From: Myxococcales bacterium
Lineage (GTDB): Bacteria; Myxococcota_C; UBA6777
DNA length: 64,000 bases
Reading direction: 5' to 3'
Assembly (NCBI GenBank): GCA_020632975.1
Contig: JACKEL010000005.1
Coordinates: 186,001-250,000 of the forward strand
A program made the translations under genes and the position numbers. The notes beneath the pieces are model-generated. The model saw nothing but the letters and a program-made list of their open reading frames with translations, had not been told where the DNA came from and did not search any database. Shown piece by piece: positions 44,810 to 54,542 of the stretch. Position 1 is the stretch's first letter, and each line of letters starts with the position of its first letter.

Positions 44810-47800
44810 ATGCCAGGGCCAAACACAGGTTATGCACAAACACTCCGCCCGTTCTTGTGGGGATTGGGACTTCTTCTTATCGCAGGCAGCCTTGCCATCG
44901 GCTCCGTCGCTTGCGTCGATCCCAATGCTCCCCAATCCTGCCTCACCAATGCAGACTGTAACGCTGGCACACGACGTTACTGTGTTGGAAGCATCTGCCG
45001 TTTTTGCATCCAAGACGCGGACTGTGGACAAGGAAAACGTTGTCAATCCAATGTTTGTATCGACACAACAACAGAACCCGCAAGCGAACCTCCCCCAAGC
45101 GATGGGAGTCCTGAAGAGTCCACACAACCCGAAAATGAACCCACGCAACCCGAAGAAGCCGTCGTTGTCGAAGATGGTGGAGCAGTCGAGCAGACCCCCG
45201 AACCACCTCCTGTCGATGAACCCAAAGGCCCTTCTTGCACAGGCGATCCCAACGATCCCACCGCATGTTGCGCACCTATCCAGAGCGAACTCTTTTGGCA
45301 ACCACATGTCTTGTTTGGCGCACGCAACCCCCAAGCGCGCCTAGCAATCAACCCCGCAGGAACACACATCGTCACCGTCAGCGACGACGAAGCCACGCTT
45401 CGCATCTGGCGGACCAACAACGGTGTCCTTGATAACGTCATCGTCAACTACAACCCCAGTCCAGGCTCTTGGTATGTGGCCTATTCTCCCGATGGAAAGA
45501 CCATCGCGACAGGCGACCGCGACTACAAAGTCCGTCTTTGGGACGCAACCACAGGCGCCTTGAAGCAAGAGTTTAGCGGGCACACCAGTTATGTGTTTGG
45601 TGTCGCCTTCTCGCCAAACGGAAAGTACCTAGCATCCGCAGGTTCCTACGATCGCACAGTGCGGATCTGGGACCTCACCACCAACAAAGAAGTCCAAAAG
45701 CTCACACATGCGAGCACTGCCCGCGTGGTACGTTTTTCTCCTGACAGCGCAACACTCGCAGCCGTCGCAGATGACCGTGTGATCAAACTTTGGAACGTCG
45801 CGGATGGAAAACTAATCCGCAATATCACAGGACACACAAGCACGGTCTGGGCTTTGGTCTTTTCCAGCGACGGAACCCTCCTTGTATCGGGTTCCTCTGA
45901 CCGAACAGCTCGCGTCATCAATGTCGCGGATGGAAAGCTCGTCAAATCCCTCACAGGTCCCACAAGCGCAGTGTACGATCTGGCCTTCTCCAACGATGGC
46001 AAGACTCTCGCTGTGTCAGGTGGTGGCCAACGCGTGATCCACCTCTTTAATACGGCGGATTGGTCCGCCATTCGTCAGCTTACAGGACATGGCGCCAACA
46101 TCTGGAGCCTCGCCTTCTCCAAAGATGACAAGACGGTCTTTAGTAGCTCAGATGACCGAACGATGCGCTTTTTCACAGCGGCAGACAACACACAAGCTCG
46201 CGTTGTCTACATCAACTCAGAACGTCACTTTGAAGTCGCCACAAGCCCCAAAGGAAAGTGGATGGCCGCGGCCAGCGTCGTCCGCCAAGAGGTGCGTCTC
46301 TGGCAAGTCGGCCAATACGACCAACGCAAGTCGCTGAACGAACATCCCAAAGGTGTAGGCGCACTCGCCTTCTCCCCTGATGAATCGATCCTCGCAACAG
46401 GCGGTGAAGACAGCATCGTGCGTCTTTGGAAAGTCGCGGATGGCACCAAGGCGCAAGAGCTGACAGGACACAAGATGCCCGTCCGCGCCCTTTCCTTTTC
46501 TTCGGATGGAAAGTTCCTTGCATCGGCCTCTTGGGATCGTTCTGTGATCATCTGGGACCTGGCCACCAACAAAGCTGTCCGCACGATCACTGGGCACGCT
46601 GGCGTGATCTCTGCGGTGAAGTTTTCTCCTGACGGCAAGATCATCGCGACAGCTTCGGCAGATCAGCGCGTGCGCTTGTTCAATGCTGAAGATGGTACGT
46701 TGCTTCAGACACTCACAGGCCACACGCGTTGGGTCTTCGATATCGCTTTCAACCACGATGGGACCTTGCTTGCGTCAGTGGGTGAAGATGTGGCGATTCG
46801 CTTGTGGAAGATCCCAAGCGGTGACTTGGAACAAACCTACACAGGCCGACATCTCAGCGTAATCCGCCGTGTGGACTTTTCTCCCGACGGACAGTACCTC
46901 GTCACAAGCTCTTACGACCAAACCGTGAAGATCCTACGCGCCTCAGATGGGACCATTATGCAGCTGTATCGGGGTTTTAATGGCTTTGTAAGCAGCGCAC
47001 ATTTTACCCCTGATGGTCGTCGCATCGTGACGGGTGCTTGGGACGAAACGATCCGTGTCTGGCAGGTCGAAACCAAAGGTCGCCTTTATCGCACCATCGA
47101 AGATCACACCAAGATGGTCACCCAAGTCGCGATGCACCCCACTGGAAAATACGCAGCATCCGCCAGTGAAGACGGAAGCGTCTTGGTATGGGACGTCAAA
47201 ACTTGGAAGCAGGTCCACAAGCTCGAAGGACACCAAGGTGGGGCTTATGCTGTCACTTTCAGCCCAGACGGAAAAACCATCGCAACAGGCGACAACCTCG
47301 GTGAAGTCTTCCTTTGGGACACAGAAACAGGACAAAAACAAAAGACCTTCTCAGGCCACACCAACCGCATCACGGCCCTTGTCTTTGCACCTGACCAAAA
47401 GAGCCTTATCTCGGGCTCTTGGGACACCAACATTCGTCAGTGGTCTCTCCCTGATGGAAAAGAGTTGCTTGTGCTCAAAGGGCACGAAGGCTACGTGCTT
47501 TCCCTTACCTTTGCCCCCGATGGTGTGACCCTTGCGTCGAGTTCTTACGACCAATCGATCCGCTTGTGGGACCTTAGCACGGGCATGGAAACCAAAAAGC
47601 TGACTTCGCAAGCTGGCGGGATTACGCAGCTCGGCTTCTCGAACAATGGAACGTACCTCGCGAGTACATCGTATGATTCGAGCCTTCGTATCTGGAATGG
47701 CAGCACCTATGCAGGGATTCGTACCCTAAACGGCCATGCTCGCGGTGTGACCAGCCTTTTCTTTAGTCCTGACAATGAGATCGTGTACACAGGTTCTTGG

Positions 47801-48874
47801 GATGGGACGATCCGCGCTTGGCGTGTGGTCGATGGACATTATCTCCAAAGCTTTGAAGGCCATACCAAGGGCGTTTCGAGTATCGCGGTCACACCTGATC
47901 ACGAATGGATGATCACCGCAGGCGAAGACAATACCGTGCGGATCTGGCAGGTCGGCCAAGATCGTCTGAGCGACACCATCTACGCAAGTCCTTTTGGTGT
48001 ACTTGGCTTGTCCTTCAGCCCGGATGATGCTTGGATTGCGACAGGTGGCTACGATCGCAACTTGCGTTTGTGGAACAGCGCAAACAACGCATCTTATCGC
48101 GCATACAACGGCCATATCGCCGAGCTCTTGGATGTTACTGTCAACAGCGATGCGAGTTTGGTGATCTCGGGCGCAGAAGACAAACGCGTTCGGATCTGGA
48201 ACCGCACAAGTGGCGGGCTCGTTCGCCAGATCAGCACAGAACACGAAGGCGGCGTGACCAGCGTCGCTCTCACCAAAGACGACAAGGTGCTGTTGACAGC
48301 CTCACGAGATAGCAAAGTCCGCCTCTGGAGCATGGAAGATGGGAAGATCCAAAAGACCCTCGAAGGACACACAGGCGAAGTCTTGCGTGCGATCTTCTCT
48401 CCTGACAACAAGTGGATCGCATCCTGCGATAGCAACGGGGCGATCAACCTCTGGAAGGTTGACGAAGACGCGCCCACCTTCCAGTTGACTGGGCACCAAA
48501 AAGCCGTCCGCGATATCAACTTCTCTCGCGATGGGGCCTTCCTCTTCTCGATCTCTGACGACAACACGCTGAAGATGTGGAACGCTGCCACAGGAAAACT
48601 CTTGCTTTCGCGTAGTCTCTCAAGTGCCCCAAGTCGCCTATGTATCGGCCCCAACAACGCTTGGCTTGCTGTGTCCAACGCGCAAGATGGCGGTGTTCAG
48701 TTGTGGAATCCCGAAACCATGCAACCAACCTTCAAGCTCAACACGCAGTCGCTTGGCATCACAGCCCTTGCTTGCGCGAATATGAGCCAACGCTTGGCCG
48801 TGACGAACCACAATGGCCTTGCTTTCACGTGGACCTGCCCCTACAAAGCTCCTCCCGCTCCTCCCCAACCTTGA
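44810..48874 (+). CDS. Giant WD40-propeller lipoprotein (28 repeats)
   Basis: A 1354-residue lipoprotein. The ATG at 44810 has GAGG about ten bases upstream and opens RPFLWGLGLLLIAGSLAIGS followed by VAC (lipobox Cys near 36); the frame from 44768 is rejected. Residues about 43-80 are dickkopf-like cysteine pairs (CLTNADCNAGTRRYC, CIQDADCGQGKRC). A Pro/Glu linker follows at about 83-140. From about residue 160 I count 28 WD40 repeats of about 42 residues ending mostly in [LV]xGH...VRLWD, the last finishing at the C-terminus. Twenty-eight repeats equal four seven-bladed propellers. Repeat 1 lacks the GH dipeptide and repeats 5-8 and 26-28 are more diverged. The role is probably a surface or periplasmic scaffold. 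Confidence 0.9.
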   Translation: MPGPNTGYAQTLRPFLWGLGLLLIAGSLAIGSVACVDPNAPQSCLTNADCNAGTRRYCVGSICRFCIQDADCGQGKRCQSNVCIDTTTEPASEPPPSDGSPEESTQPENEPTQPEEAVVVEDGGAVEQTPEPPPVDEPKGPSCTGDPNDPTACCAPIQSELFWQPHVLFGARNPQARLAINPAGTHIVTVSDDEATLRIWRTNNGVLDNVIVNYNPSPGSWYVAYSPDGKTIATGDRDYKVRLWDATTGALKQEFSGHTSYVFGVAFSPNGKYLASAGSYDRTVRIWDLTTNKEVQKLTHASTARVVRFSPDSATLAAVADDRVIKLWNVADGKLIRNITGHTSTVWALVFSSDGTLLVSGSSDRTARVINVADGKLVKSLTGPTSAVYDLAFSNDGKTLAVSGGGQRVIHLFNTADWSAIRQLTGHGANIWSLAFSKDDKTVFSSSDDRTMRFFTAADNTQARVVYINSERHFEVATSPKGKWMAAASVVRQEVRLWQVGQYDQRKSLNEHPKGVGALAFSPDESILATGGEDSIVRLWKVADGTKAQELTGHKMPVRALSFSSDGKFLASASWDRSVIIWDLATNKAVRTITGHAGVISAVKFSPDGKIIATASADQRVRLFNAEDGTLLQTLTGHTRWVFDIAFNHDGTLLASVGEDVAIRLWKIPSGDLEQTYTGRHLSVIRRVDFSPDGQYLVTSSYDQTVKILRASDGTIMQLYRGFNGFVSSAHFTPDGRRIVTGAWDETIRVWQVETKGRLYRTIEDHTKMVTQVAMHPTGKYAASASEDGSVLVWDVKTWKQVHKLEGHQGGAYAVTFSPDGKTIATGDNLGEVFLWDTETGQKQKTFSGHTNRITALVFAPDQKSLISGSWDTNIRQWSLPDGKELLVLKGHEGYVLSLTFAPDGVTLASSSYDQSIRLWDLSTGMETKKLTSQAGGITQLGFSNNGTYLASTSYDSSLRIWNGSTYAGIRTLNGHARGVTSLFFSPDNEIVYTGSWDGTIRAWRVVDGHYLQSFEGHTKGVSSIAVTPDHEWMITAGEDNTVRIWQVGQDRLSDTIYASPFGVLGLSFSPDDAWIATGGYDRNLRLWNSANNASYRAYNGHIAELLDVTVNSDASLVISGAEDKRVRIWNRTSGGLVRQISTEHEGGVTSVALTKDDKVLLTASRDSKVRLWSMEDGKIQKTLEGHTGEVLRAIFSPDNKWIASCDSNGAINLWKVDEDAPTFQLTGHQKAVRDINFSRDGAFLFSISDDNTLKMWNAATGKLLLSRSLSSAPSRLCIGPNNAWLAVSNAQDGGVQLWNPETMQPTFKLNTQSLGITALACANMSQRLAVTNHNGLAFTWTCPYKAPPAPPQP

Positions 48875-48957
48875 TGTATCTTTTCTTTCGCTTCTGATTT
48901 ATCATCCCATCACTCGCATCCATCCCATCTTTCCGAGCCCAAAAGGAGACGTTTAGC

Positions 48958-51264
48958 ATGCGTGCTATCAAGTCCTTCTTTGTTGCGCTAGCCCTTGTCA
49001 TCGGGCTTTTGGCGGTGTTTTTCATGCTTCGTCAGCGACAAGACGCGGCGGTCCCTCAACTCATCTCACTGCAAACCAAAAAGCTCCCCGCCTCTCGTTC
49101 TTGGAGCCTCGGTTGCTTTCAGATGCGATGGGATGCCACAAAGCCCGAAAAAGCACAGTTGCGTGTGCAGCACTGTCTCTACTCGCATACCTTGTGGTCG
49201 AGTTATCCAGGGAAAGGCTTCGTCGCTGCGGCGGTGGGACAAGAAAAAGTCCACGAAAGCCGAGGCTCTTTTGTGGTCGAAGATGATCTCAAACTGCGAT
49301 GCGAACAACAAACCATCGAAAGTTTCACGGAGACTTCAAAAAGTCTTACCGTCCAGGGACATCTACATTGTGAAGATGGCAGCAAGTCCCCTTATCGACT
49401 GCGCTTTCTAGCAAGGACCCCGAAGCAACTGGGATTCTCGTTTGAAGTCTTTGACAAACGTCTCAACCGCACCTTTCTCCGCTACCAGTCCAACGCGGAG
49501 GAGCGCTTCTTTGGGTTTGGCGAGCAGTTCACGCATGTTGAGATGAAAGGTCGGCGTCTGCCCATCTTTATCATGGAACAAGGGATTGGTCGCGGCGTTG
49601 AACCACTGAGCACCGCAGCCACCTTGCTTGCAGGGCGCGGTGTTGCGGGGGCTTGGCACACATCTTATGCGGGTGTGCCGCACTACATCACCTCGCAGAT
49701 GCGCTCACTTTATCTCACCAATTACGAGTACAGCGTCTTTGATATGCGGCCCGATCACTTCGTCGAGATCGGGTTATTCTCCTCCAAGCTTCGCGGTGTC
49801 GTGCTTGCAGGACGAACCCCCTTGGAACTCATCAGCGGTTATGCCGAATACGCGGGCAAGATGCGCCCTCTTCCTGACTGGATCTTGCAAGGTGCGGTCA
49901 TTGGTATGCAAGGCGGCACCCAGGCTGTCAGAAAAGCCCTACAAGACTTGAAAAAACACGACACCCCCATCTCGGCTTTTTGGCTGCAAGACTGGGTGGG
50001 CCAACGCAAGACCAGTTTTGGAAAGCAACTTTGGTGGAACTGGGAGTTGGATCGCGATCGTTATCCGCAGTGGACACAGCTTCGTGGAGAGCTGCAAAAG
50101 GCGGGTGCACGGGTGATGACGTACATCAATCCATTTCTTGTGGATATGCGTCACAAAGACGTCGCGAGCAACAAGAAACGATTTCGGCGGAACCTGTTCA
50201 AAGAAGCCCAAGATGCGGGCTATTTGATCAAAGACCATCACAACAAACCTTACATGATCCCCAACACCAGCTTTTCGGCGGGACTGCTCGATCTGACCAA
50301 CCCCCAAGCGAGGACTTGGATCAAAAAAGTGATCAAAGATGAGATGATTCGTGTCGGATCATCGGGCTGGATGGCAGACTTTGGCGAAGCGCTGCCTTAC
50401 GATGCGCGCCTCTTTTCCAAAGAGTCCCCAAGCACCTACCACAACCGTTATCCCGAAGAATGGGCCAAAGTGAATCGCGAAGCCATCGAAGAAGCCAAAA
50501 GAGGCGGGGATATCGTCTTCTTTATGCGCTCTGGCTACACACAAAGCCCCCGTTTTTCCACGCTCTTTTGGTTGGGCGATCAACTCGTAACTTGGGATAT
50601 CCAAGATGGGCTCAAGACCGCCATCACAGGACTTGTATCAGGCGGATTTTCGGGCTATAGCCTCAACCACAGTGATATCGGTGGCTATACAACCATCACG
50701 AACCCACTCCAAAATTACCATCGCTCTAAGGAGTTGATGCTTCGTTGGATCGAACTTAATGCCTTCACCACGATCTTTCGCACCCACGAAGGCAACCAAC
50801 CCAGCAAAAATCACCAGTTCAATACAGATGAAGAGACACTTCGCCACTTCAGCCGCTTTGCCAAGATCTACAAAGCATGGGGATTCTATCGCAAGATCCT
50901 TGTGAATGAAGCTGCAACCCACGGATGGCCCGTCGTTCGACATCCTTTCTTGCATTACCCTGAAGATCCGACCACACAGCGCTTGGAGTTTTTGCAGTTT
51001 ATGGTGGGGAGCGAGTTGATGGTGGCGCCTGTCTCTGATCCTGGTGTCCGCGTCAAAGACGTGTACTTGCCCCAAGGTCGCTGGGTCCATCTGTGGACGG
51101 GTCAATTGTACGACACACGACGACAAGGCCGCTGGTTCCGCGTGCCTGCGCCTTTGGGTCAGCCACCTGTCTTCTACAAAAAAGGCGGAAGCATCGGCGA
51201 ACACTTCCATCATCTTCTCAAACAACGCAGACTGCTCCTTCCCACCGCATCACAAAAGCATTAA
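48958..51264 (+). CDS. GH31 glycoside hydrolase, sulfoquinovosidase-like, membrane-anchored
   Basis: A 768-residue alpha-glycosidase. The ATG at 48958 follows AAAGGAGACG. Residues about 4-24 form an uncleaved signal anchor or signal peptide (FFVALALVIGLLAVFF), so the enzyme acts outside the cytoplasm. The catalytic nucleophile is Asp474 in GWMADFGE and the acid/base is Asp541 in WLGDQLVTW; SDIGGYTT is at 572-579. The whole core follows E. coli YihQ (sulfoquinovosidase) closely, including QDWVGQRKTSFGK and LRWIELNAFTTIFRTHEGN. From memory, YihQ binds the sulfonate with Arg301, Trp304 and Tyr508. Here those positions are Gln357, Trp360 and Tyr577, so the Arg is lost and the substrate may be a neutral or other anionic sugar. 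Confidence 0.85.
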   Translation: MRAIKSFFVALALVIGLLAVFFMLRQRQDAAVPQLISLQTKKLPASRSWSLGCFQMRWDATKPEKAQLRVQHCLYSHTLWSSYPGKGFVAAAVGQEKVHESRGSFVVEDDLKLRCEQQTIESFTETSKSLTVQGHLHCEDGSKSPYRLRFLARTPKQLGFSFEVFDKRLNRTFLRYQSNAEERFFGFGEQFTHVEMKGRRLPIFIMEQGIGRGVEPLSTAATLLAGRGVAGAWHTSYAGVPHYITSQMRSLYLTNYEYSVFDMRPDHFVEIGLFSSKLRGVVLAGRTPLELISGYAEYAGKMRPLPDWILQGAVIGMQGGTQAVRKALQDLKKHDTPISAFWLQDWVGQRKTSFGKQLWWNWELDRDRYPQWTQLRGELQKAGARVMTYINPFLVDMRHKDVASNKKRFRRNLFKEAQDAGYLIKDHHNKPYMIPNTSFSAGLLDLTNPQARTWIKKVIKDEMIRVGSSGWMADFGEALPYDARLFSKESPSTYHNRYPEEWAKVNREAIEEAKRGGDIVFFMRSGYTQSPRFSTLFWLGDQLVTWDIQDGLKTAITGLVSGGFSGYSLNHSDIGGYTTITNPLQNYHRSKELMLRWIELNAFTTIFRTHEGNQPSKNHQFNTDEETLRHFSRFAKIYKAWGFYRKILVNEAATHGWPVVRHPFLHYPEDPTTQRLEFLQFMVGSELMVAPVSDPGVRVKDVYLPQGRWVHLWTGQLYDTRRQGRWFRVPAPLGQPPVFYKKGGSIGEHFHHLLKQRRLLLPTASQKH

Positions 51265-51314
51265 AAACCCCCAAGCTTCGCCTTCCACACAGCTTCCCCA
51301 AAAAGGAGACCTTG

Positions 51315-51662
51315 ATGGCACAGATCTACCACAATCCCAAATGTTCCAAATCTCGGCAAACCCTCGCTTTGTTGAAGGAACATGGCATCGAACCCGAAGA
51401 GATCCACTACCTTCTAGATCCCCCAGATGCCCAAACGCTCAAGACGATCTTGCAACAACTCGGTATTACAGCACGCGAGCTTTTGCGCACTGGCGAACAA
51501 GAGTACAAAGACCTTGGTCTGGCAGATCAGTCCCTCACAGAAGACGCACTGATCGAGGCGATGACCCAACATCCCAAACTGATCCAACGCCCCATCGTCG
51601 TGCACCAAGGCAAAGCCAAGTTGGGACGCCCCCCAGAAGATGTCCTCGCACTCTTTTCTTAA
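51315..51662 (+). CDS. arsC: Glutaredoxin-dependent arsenate reductase family protein (ArsC/YffB type)
   Basis: A 115-residue thioredoxin-fold protein. The ATG at 51315 follows AAAGGAGACC; the upstream frame from 51093 is rejected. The N-terminal motif HNPKCSKSRQTL carries the catalytic Cys10, and QRPIVVHQGKAKLGRPPEDV near the C-terminus has the arginines that hold arsenate. This pattern is of ArsC rather than Spx, which has C-x-x-C. No arsR, arsB or acr3 gene is beside it. Its use in arsenate detoxification is likely but not proven, since orphan copies may act as general reductases. Confidence 0.88.
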   Translation: MAQIYHNPKCSKSRQTLALLKEHGIEPEEIHYLLDPPDAQTLKTILQQLGITARELLRTGEQEYKDLGLADQSLTEDALIEAMTQHPKLIQRPIVVHQGKAKLGRPPEDVLALFS

Positions 51663-51885
51663 TCCCCACCGCTCTAAGCAAACCAACACCACCCAACCTC
51701 TTGTTCCCATCGCTCGAGGCAAATCAACGCCATCCAAGCCATCGATATTCTCCAGACAGTCGAGAAGAGCAAGCAAACCAAGGCAAGGGCTTTCCCAAGC
51801 CTCCGCTTGTTTTGTGTGCGTTTCTTTGTAGGGGTCTTTTTAAGAGAGAGGATGAAGAAAGAGTGCGGAAGGTAGGAGGGTTTGG

Positions 51886-53571
51886 TTAGCCGCGAGCAGC
51901 ATACCAAAAGATGCCGGGGAGTTTGGCAGGGTTGGGATCGTATTCAAATTGCGCGATGCGTTCGCCGACTTTGTGTGCCAAGCGATGCGTCACGAACCAT
52001 GGGGGTTTGGGGAACACAGTAAAGCCGCCACGGATCACACTTTTCTCAGGTTGTTCAAACATCATGATGTTGTGAACAACGCCGATTCCGCTTTGGATAT
52101 CTTCGTAGGTATGGCCCGGATAAGCGCCCCAAGTGGTGTTTCCGAGGCCATAGCTCAAAGCGGGCCAGTGATTGATCCCGATGCTGCCGTATTTGAGTTC
52201 TGCGATGGCCTCTTCAAAGGCTTTGGCCCCGATTTGGCGCTCAGTGCGGGGGTGGATCAACACACAAGCGTTGAGTGTCCCGTGGAGGGTTTCATTGGCC
52301 CATTTGACGGCCTTTTGCAAAAAGTCAGTTGCATTCGCAGCGGGCAACGGAACTTCCCCAGTGACCGAACAGAAGGACTCTTCGCAGAAACGCAAGTTTC
52401 CTTTGTCTTCCCAGTCAAGGCCAGGAAGCAGCGTGAAAGGAACAGACTCATCGTTCAATTCACCGAAAGCATCGACTTGTTTGACGCCTTCCGTAAACTT
52501 CTTGAAGCGATCTTGTGCACCAGGATAGTAGGCATTACGGGGTGCAAGACCACGCAAGACATCGCGAAGTTTGTTCAAGAAAGCTTCGCGTTGATCCCAA
52601 GCGGCGTGGGTGATCAGGACTTTTGCAGCGTTGCAGTTAAAGCCCGAGTTTTGGGTCATCTGGGTGGCCACGTTTTCCGCATGGAACTGAAGTTCAGCAT
52701 CGCTCCAAACGCCGGGAACAACAATCACAGGGCTGACGTTCCCGAGTTCGCTGGTGATCTTCTTGTCCAAAAGACGCTCACCTTTGCGCTTGCGTTCTTC
52801 GCCTTCGGCTCCAGGGCCAAACACGATCATATCGTGGGTTTTGTCGCTGCCTGTGATGTGGATATCCTTGACGACCTCGTGTTTACAGAGATACGCGCCA
52901 ACATCCCCACCGCCATACATGAAGCGCAAAAAGCCTTCTTTGACGAGAGGTTCAAAGGCTTTTTCCAAGCTCGGCCCGAGGTAATCGTTGACGGGGTTGA
53001 ACTTGAGAGCACAGACTTTGCCTTCGACAAAGAGCTTATACACAGCGTCCAAAGGCGCGATACTTGAGACGTTTCCAGCCCCAAGAATCAATGCGACTTC
53101 ACCTTCGGGATCGCGCTCATGATAGAAAGTCGCCATCGTTTCGGTCAGAGCGTCACGTGCGACTTCGGGCTTCATCCAGATCTCAGCGGAAAACCCGCTG
53201 TAGAGGATCTTATCGTACACAGTTTCAGGAAAGACATTGACGACGACTTGGCCATTGGAGCGCGTGCGCACTTTGGACATATCGAGATAAGGGCGACCAG
53301 CATCCGCCACTTGCTCAAGAGATCGCTGCAAAAGGCGAAGGTTGCGGAGGATAATCACAGGTCCTCCCATCCACTCGTCTGCACTTTGCGGCGTATCGCG
53401 TCGAATCCCCTTGGCACGCAGTCCGCCTTCGACTTGTTCGTGCATGATCTTGACGAAGCCATCGCGGACTTTGGAAAGCAACTGAATCTTTTCGCGGATC
53501 GGCAAACGAGCCCATCGCGTCTTGTTTTCTTCGAGCACCTTCAGATCGTGATCCATACGCTGTGTATCCAT
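51886..53571 (-). CDS. Aldehyde dehydrogenase family protein
   Basis: A 561-residue NAD(P)-dependent aldehyde dehydrogenase-fold enzyme. The ATG at 53571 follows AGGTGAAGGT. The Rossmann part has LILGAGNVSSIAPLDAVYKL and the cofactor loop ITGSDKTHD. The active-site general base lies in KITSELGNVSPVIVV, and the catalytic Cys is in NSGFNCNAAKV, with the nucleophile where other ALDHs have F-x-x-x-G-Q-x-C. The C-terminus has GSIGINHWPALSYGLGNTTW and an extension of about 55 residues after it (PPWFVTHRLAHKVGERIAQF). The long N-terminus and this tail make it larger than the usual 480-500. The substrate is unknown. It is convergent with arsC and divergent from ahpC. Confidence 0.85.
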   Translation of the reverse strand: MDTQRMDHDLKVLEENKTRWARLPIREKIQLLSKVRDGFVKIMHEQVEGGLRAKGIRRDTPQSADEWMGGPVIILRNLRLLQRSLEQVADAGRPYLDMSKVRTRSNGQVVVNVFPETVYDKILYSGFSAEIWMKPEVARDALTETMATFYHERDPEGEVALILGAGNVSSIAPLDAVYKLFVEGKVCALKFNPVNDYLGPSLEKAFEPLVKEGFLRFMYGGGDVGAYLCKHEVVKDIHITGSDKTHDMIVFGPGAEGEERKRKGERLLDKKITSELGNVSPVIVVPGVWSDAELQFHAENVATQMTQNSGFNCNAAKVLITHAAWDQREAFLNKLRDVLRGLAPRNAYYPGAQDRFKKFTEGVKQVDAFGELNDESVPFTLLPGLDWEDKGNLRFCEESFCSVTGEVPLPAANATDFLQKAVKWANETLHGTLNACVLIHPRTERQIGAKAFEEAIAELKYGSIGINHWPALSYGLGNTTWGAYPGHTYEDIQSGIGVVHNIMMFEQPEKSVIRGGFTVFPKPPWFVTHRLAHKVGERIAQFEYDPNPAKLPGIFWYAARG

Positions 53572-53917
53572 ACCTTCACCTCACCTTGTGGGCAGAGTCT
53601 TCCAACATTGAATGTACTTTCAGCGCAGGAGCTATACCACGCCCAACCAAGGCAAGGCAAGCCTCCGCCCTTGAAAAGAAAAGAAAATACAAAAGAAGCC
53701 AAAACGCGCGTGCAACCTTTTCAAAGATCGTACATCCAAGTGTCCGGCCAACGATCAGCCCCCGCCCTCAAAGCTCGACGCAGCCCAACTTCCAGATTCT
53801 TTTTGTTGGCTTGACGAGGCAAGGAAAGTGGTTATTGTTCGTGAGCTTTTGTTGTAACCGTTGTACTGTCCGCGCAAAAAGGCGGTCGTTCTAGAACATG
53901 CGATAAAGGAGAAGATC
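53572..53917. other. Divergent intergenic region (ALDH / peroxiredoxin)
   Basis: About 350 bases. It should contain two divergent promoters, but I could not pick a convincing -35/-10 pair. No OxyR- or PerR-type palindrome was recognised. No gene or RNA was seen. Confidence 0.45.
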
Positions 53918-54436
53918 ATGCTACAAGTAGGCAAGCCCGCACCAAACTTTGAAGGACAAGCTCTCGTGGGACGCGAGTTCAAAGACATCAAACTCGAAAA
54001 CCTCAAAGGCAAGTGGGTTGTCTTGTTTTTCTACCCCATGGACTTCACTTTCGTTTGCCCCACTGAGTTGGTCGCATTCAACGATGCAGTCGATGACTTC
54101 GAAGACCGCAACGCAGTTGTGCTCTCTGCTTCAACAGACACCGTTTACAGCCACTTGGGTTGGGTGAAAGCAGACGAGCGCTTGGCCAACCTCAAGTACC
54201 CCATCCTCGGCGATGTCACCAAGAAGATCGCACAAGACTACGGCGTCCTCACCGACGGCGGAATCGCTTTGCGCGGTACTTTCATCATCGACAACGAAGG
54301 CGTTCTCCGTTGGGCCGTTCAGTACGACCTCAACGTGGGCCGCAGCGTCGAAGAAACCTTGCGTGTTCTCGATGCACTCCAAACAGATGAACTTTGCCCC
54401 TGTAACTGGGAAAAAGGTCAAGCCACACTTGGCTAA
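53918..54436 (+). CDS. ahpC: 2-Cys peroxiredoxin (AhpC/Prx1 type)
   Basis: A 172-residue peroxidase that reduces hydrogen peroxide and organic hydroperoxides. The ATG at 53918 has AAGGAG upstream. The peroxidatic Cys47 lies in MDFTFVCPTELVAF. The resolving cysteine is one of the pair Cys160/Cys162 in LCPCNWEKGQATLG near the C-terminus. HLGW replaces the usual HLAW before the next strand. The length is a little under the classical AhpC. It is paired with the AhpD-like gene at 54543, the reductase partner known in mycobacteria. No ahpF is present. A hairpin lies between the two genes. Confidence 0.94.
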   Translation: MLQVGKPAPNFEGQALVGREFKDIKLENLKGKWVVLFFYPMDFTFVCPTELVAFNDAVDDFEDRNAVVLSASTDTVYSHLGWVKADERLANLKYPILGDVTKKIAQDYGVLTDGGIALRGTFIIDNEGVLRWAVQYDLNVGRSVEETLRVLDALQTDELCPCNWEKGQATLG

Positions 54437-54487
54437 TTCCTGTTTTGGGCGAGGATGACCATCCTCAAAAAACGAATGGTGTCTTGT

Positions 54488-54524
54488 AGGCGTCCCCGCA
54501 TCATGCGTGAGGCGCCTTTGTTTT
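54488..54524 (+). terminator. Attenuator-like terminator between ahpC and the ahpD-like gene
   Basis: An outer stem AGGCG / CGCCT (54488-54492 with 54513-54517) encloses an inner stem CGCAT / ATGCG (54497-54501 with 54503-54507). It is followed by TTTGTTTT. Leaky termination here would lower AhpD-like output relative to AhpC. A smaller hairpin GAGGATG / CATCCTC lies just upstream, near 54452-54467. Confidence 0.6.
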
Positions 54525-54542
54525 AAGAAGGAGAATAGTTCT

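Noticed and set aside
51663..51885. Possible gene between arsC and the aldehyde dehydrogenase
   Set aside because: Short frames only, and the region is a convergent gap without start signals.
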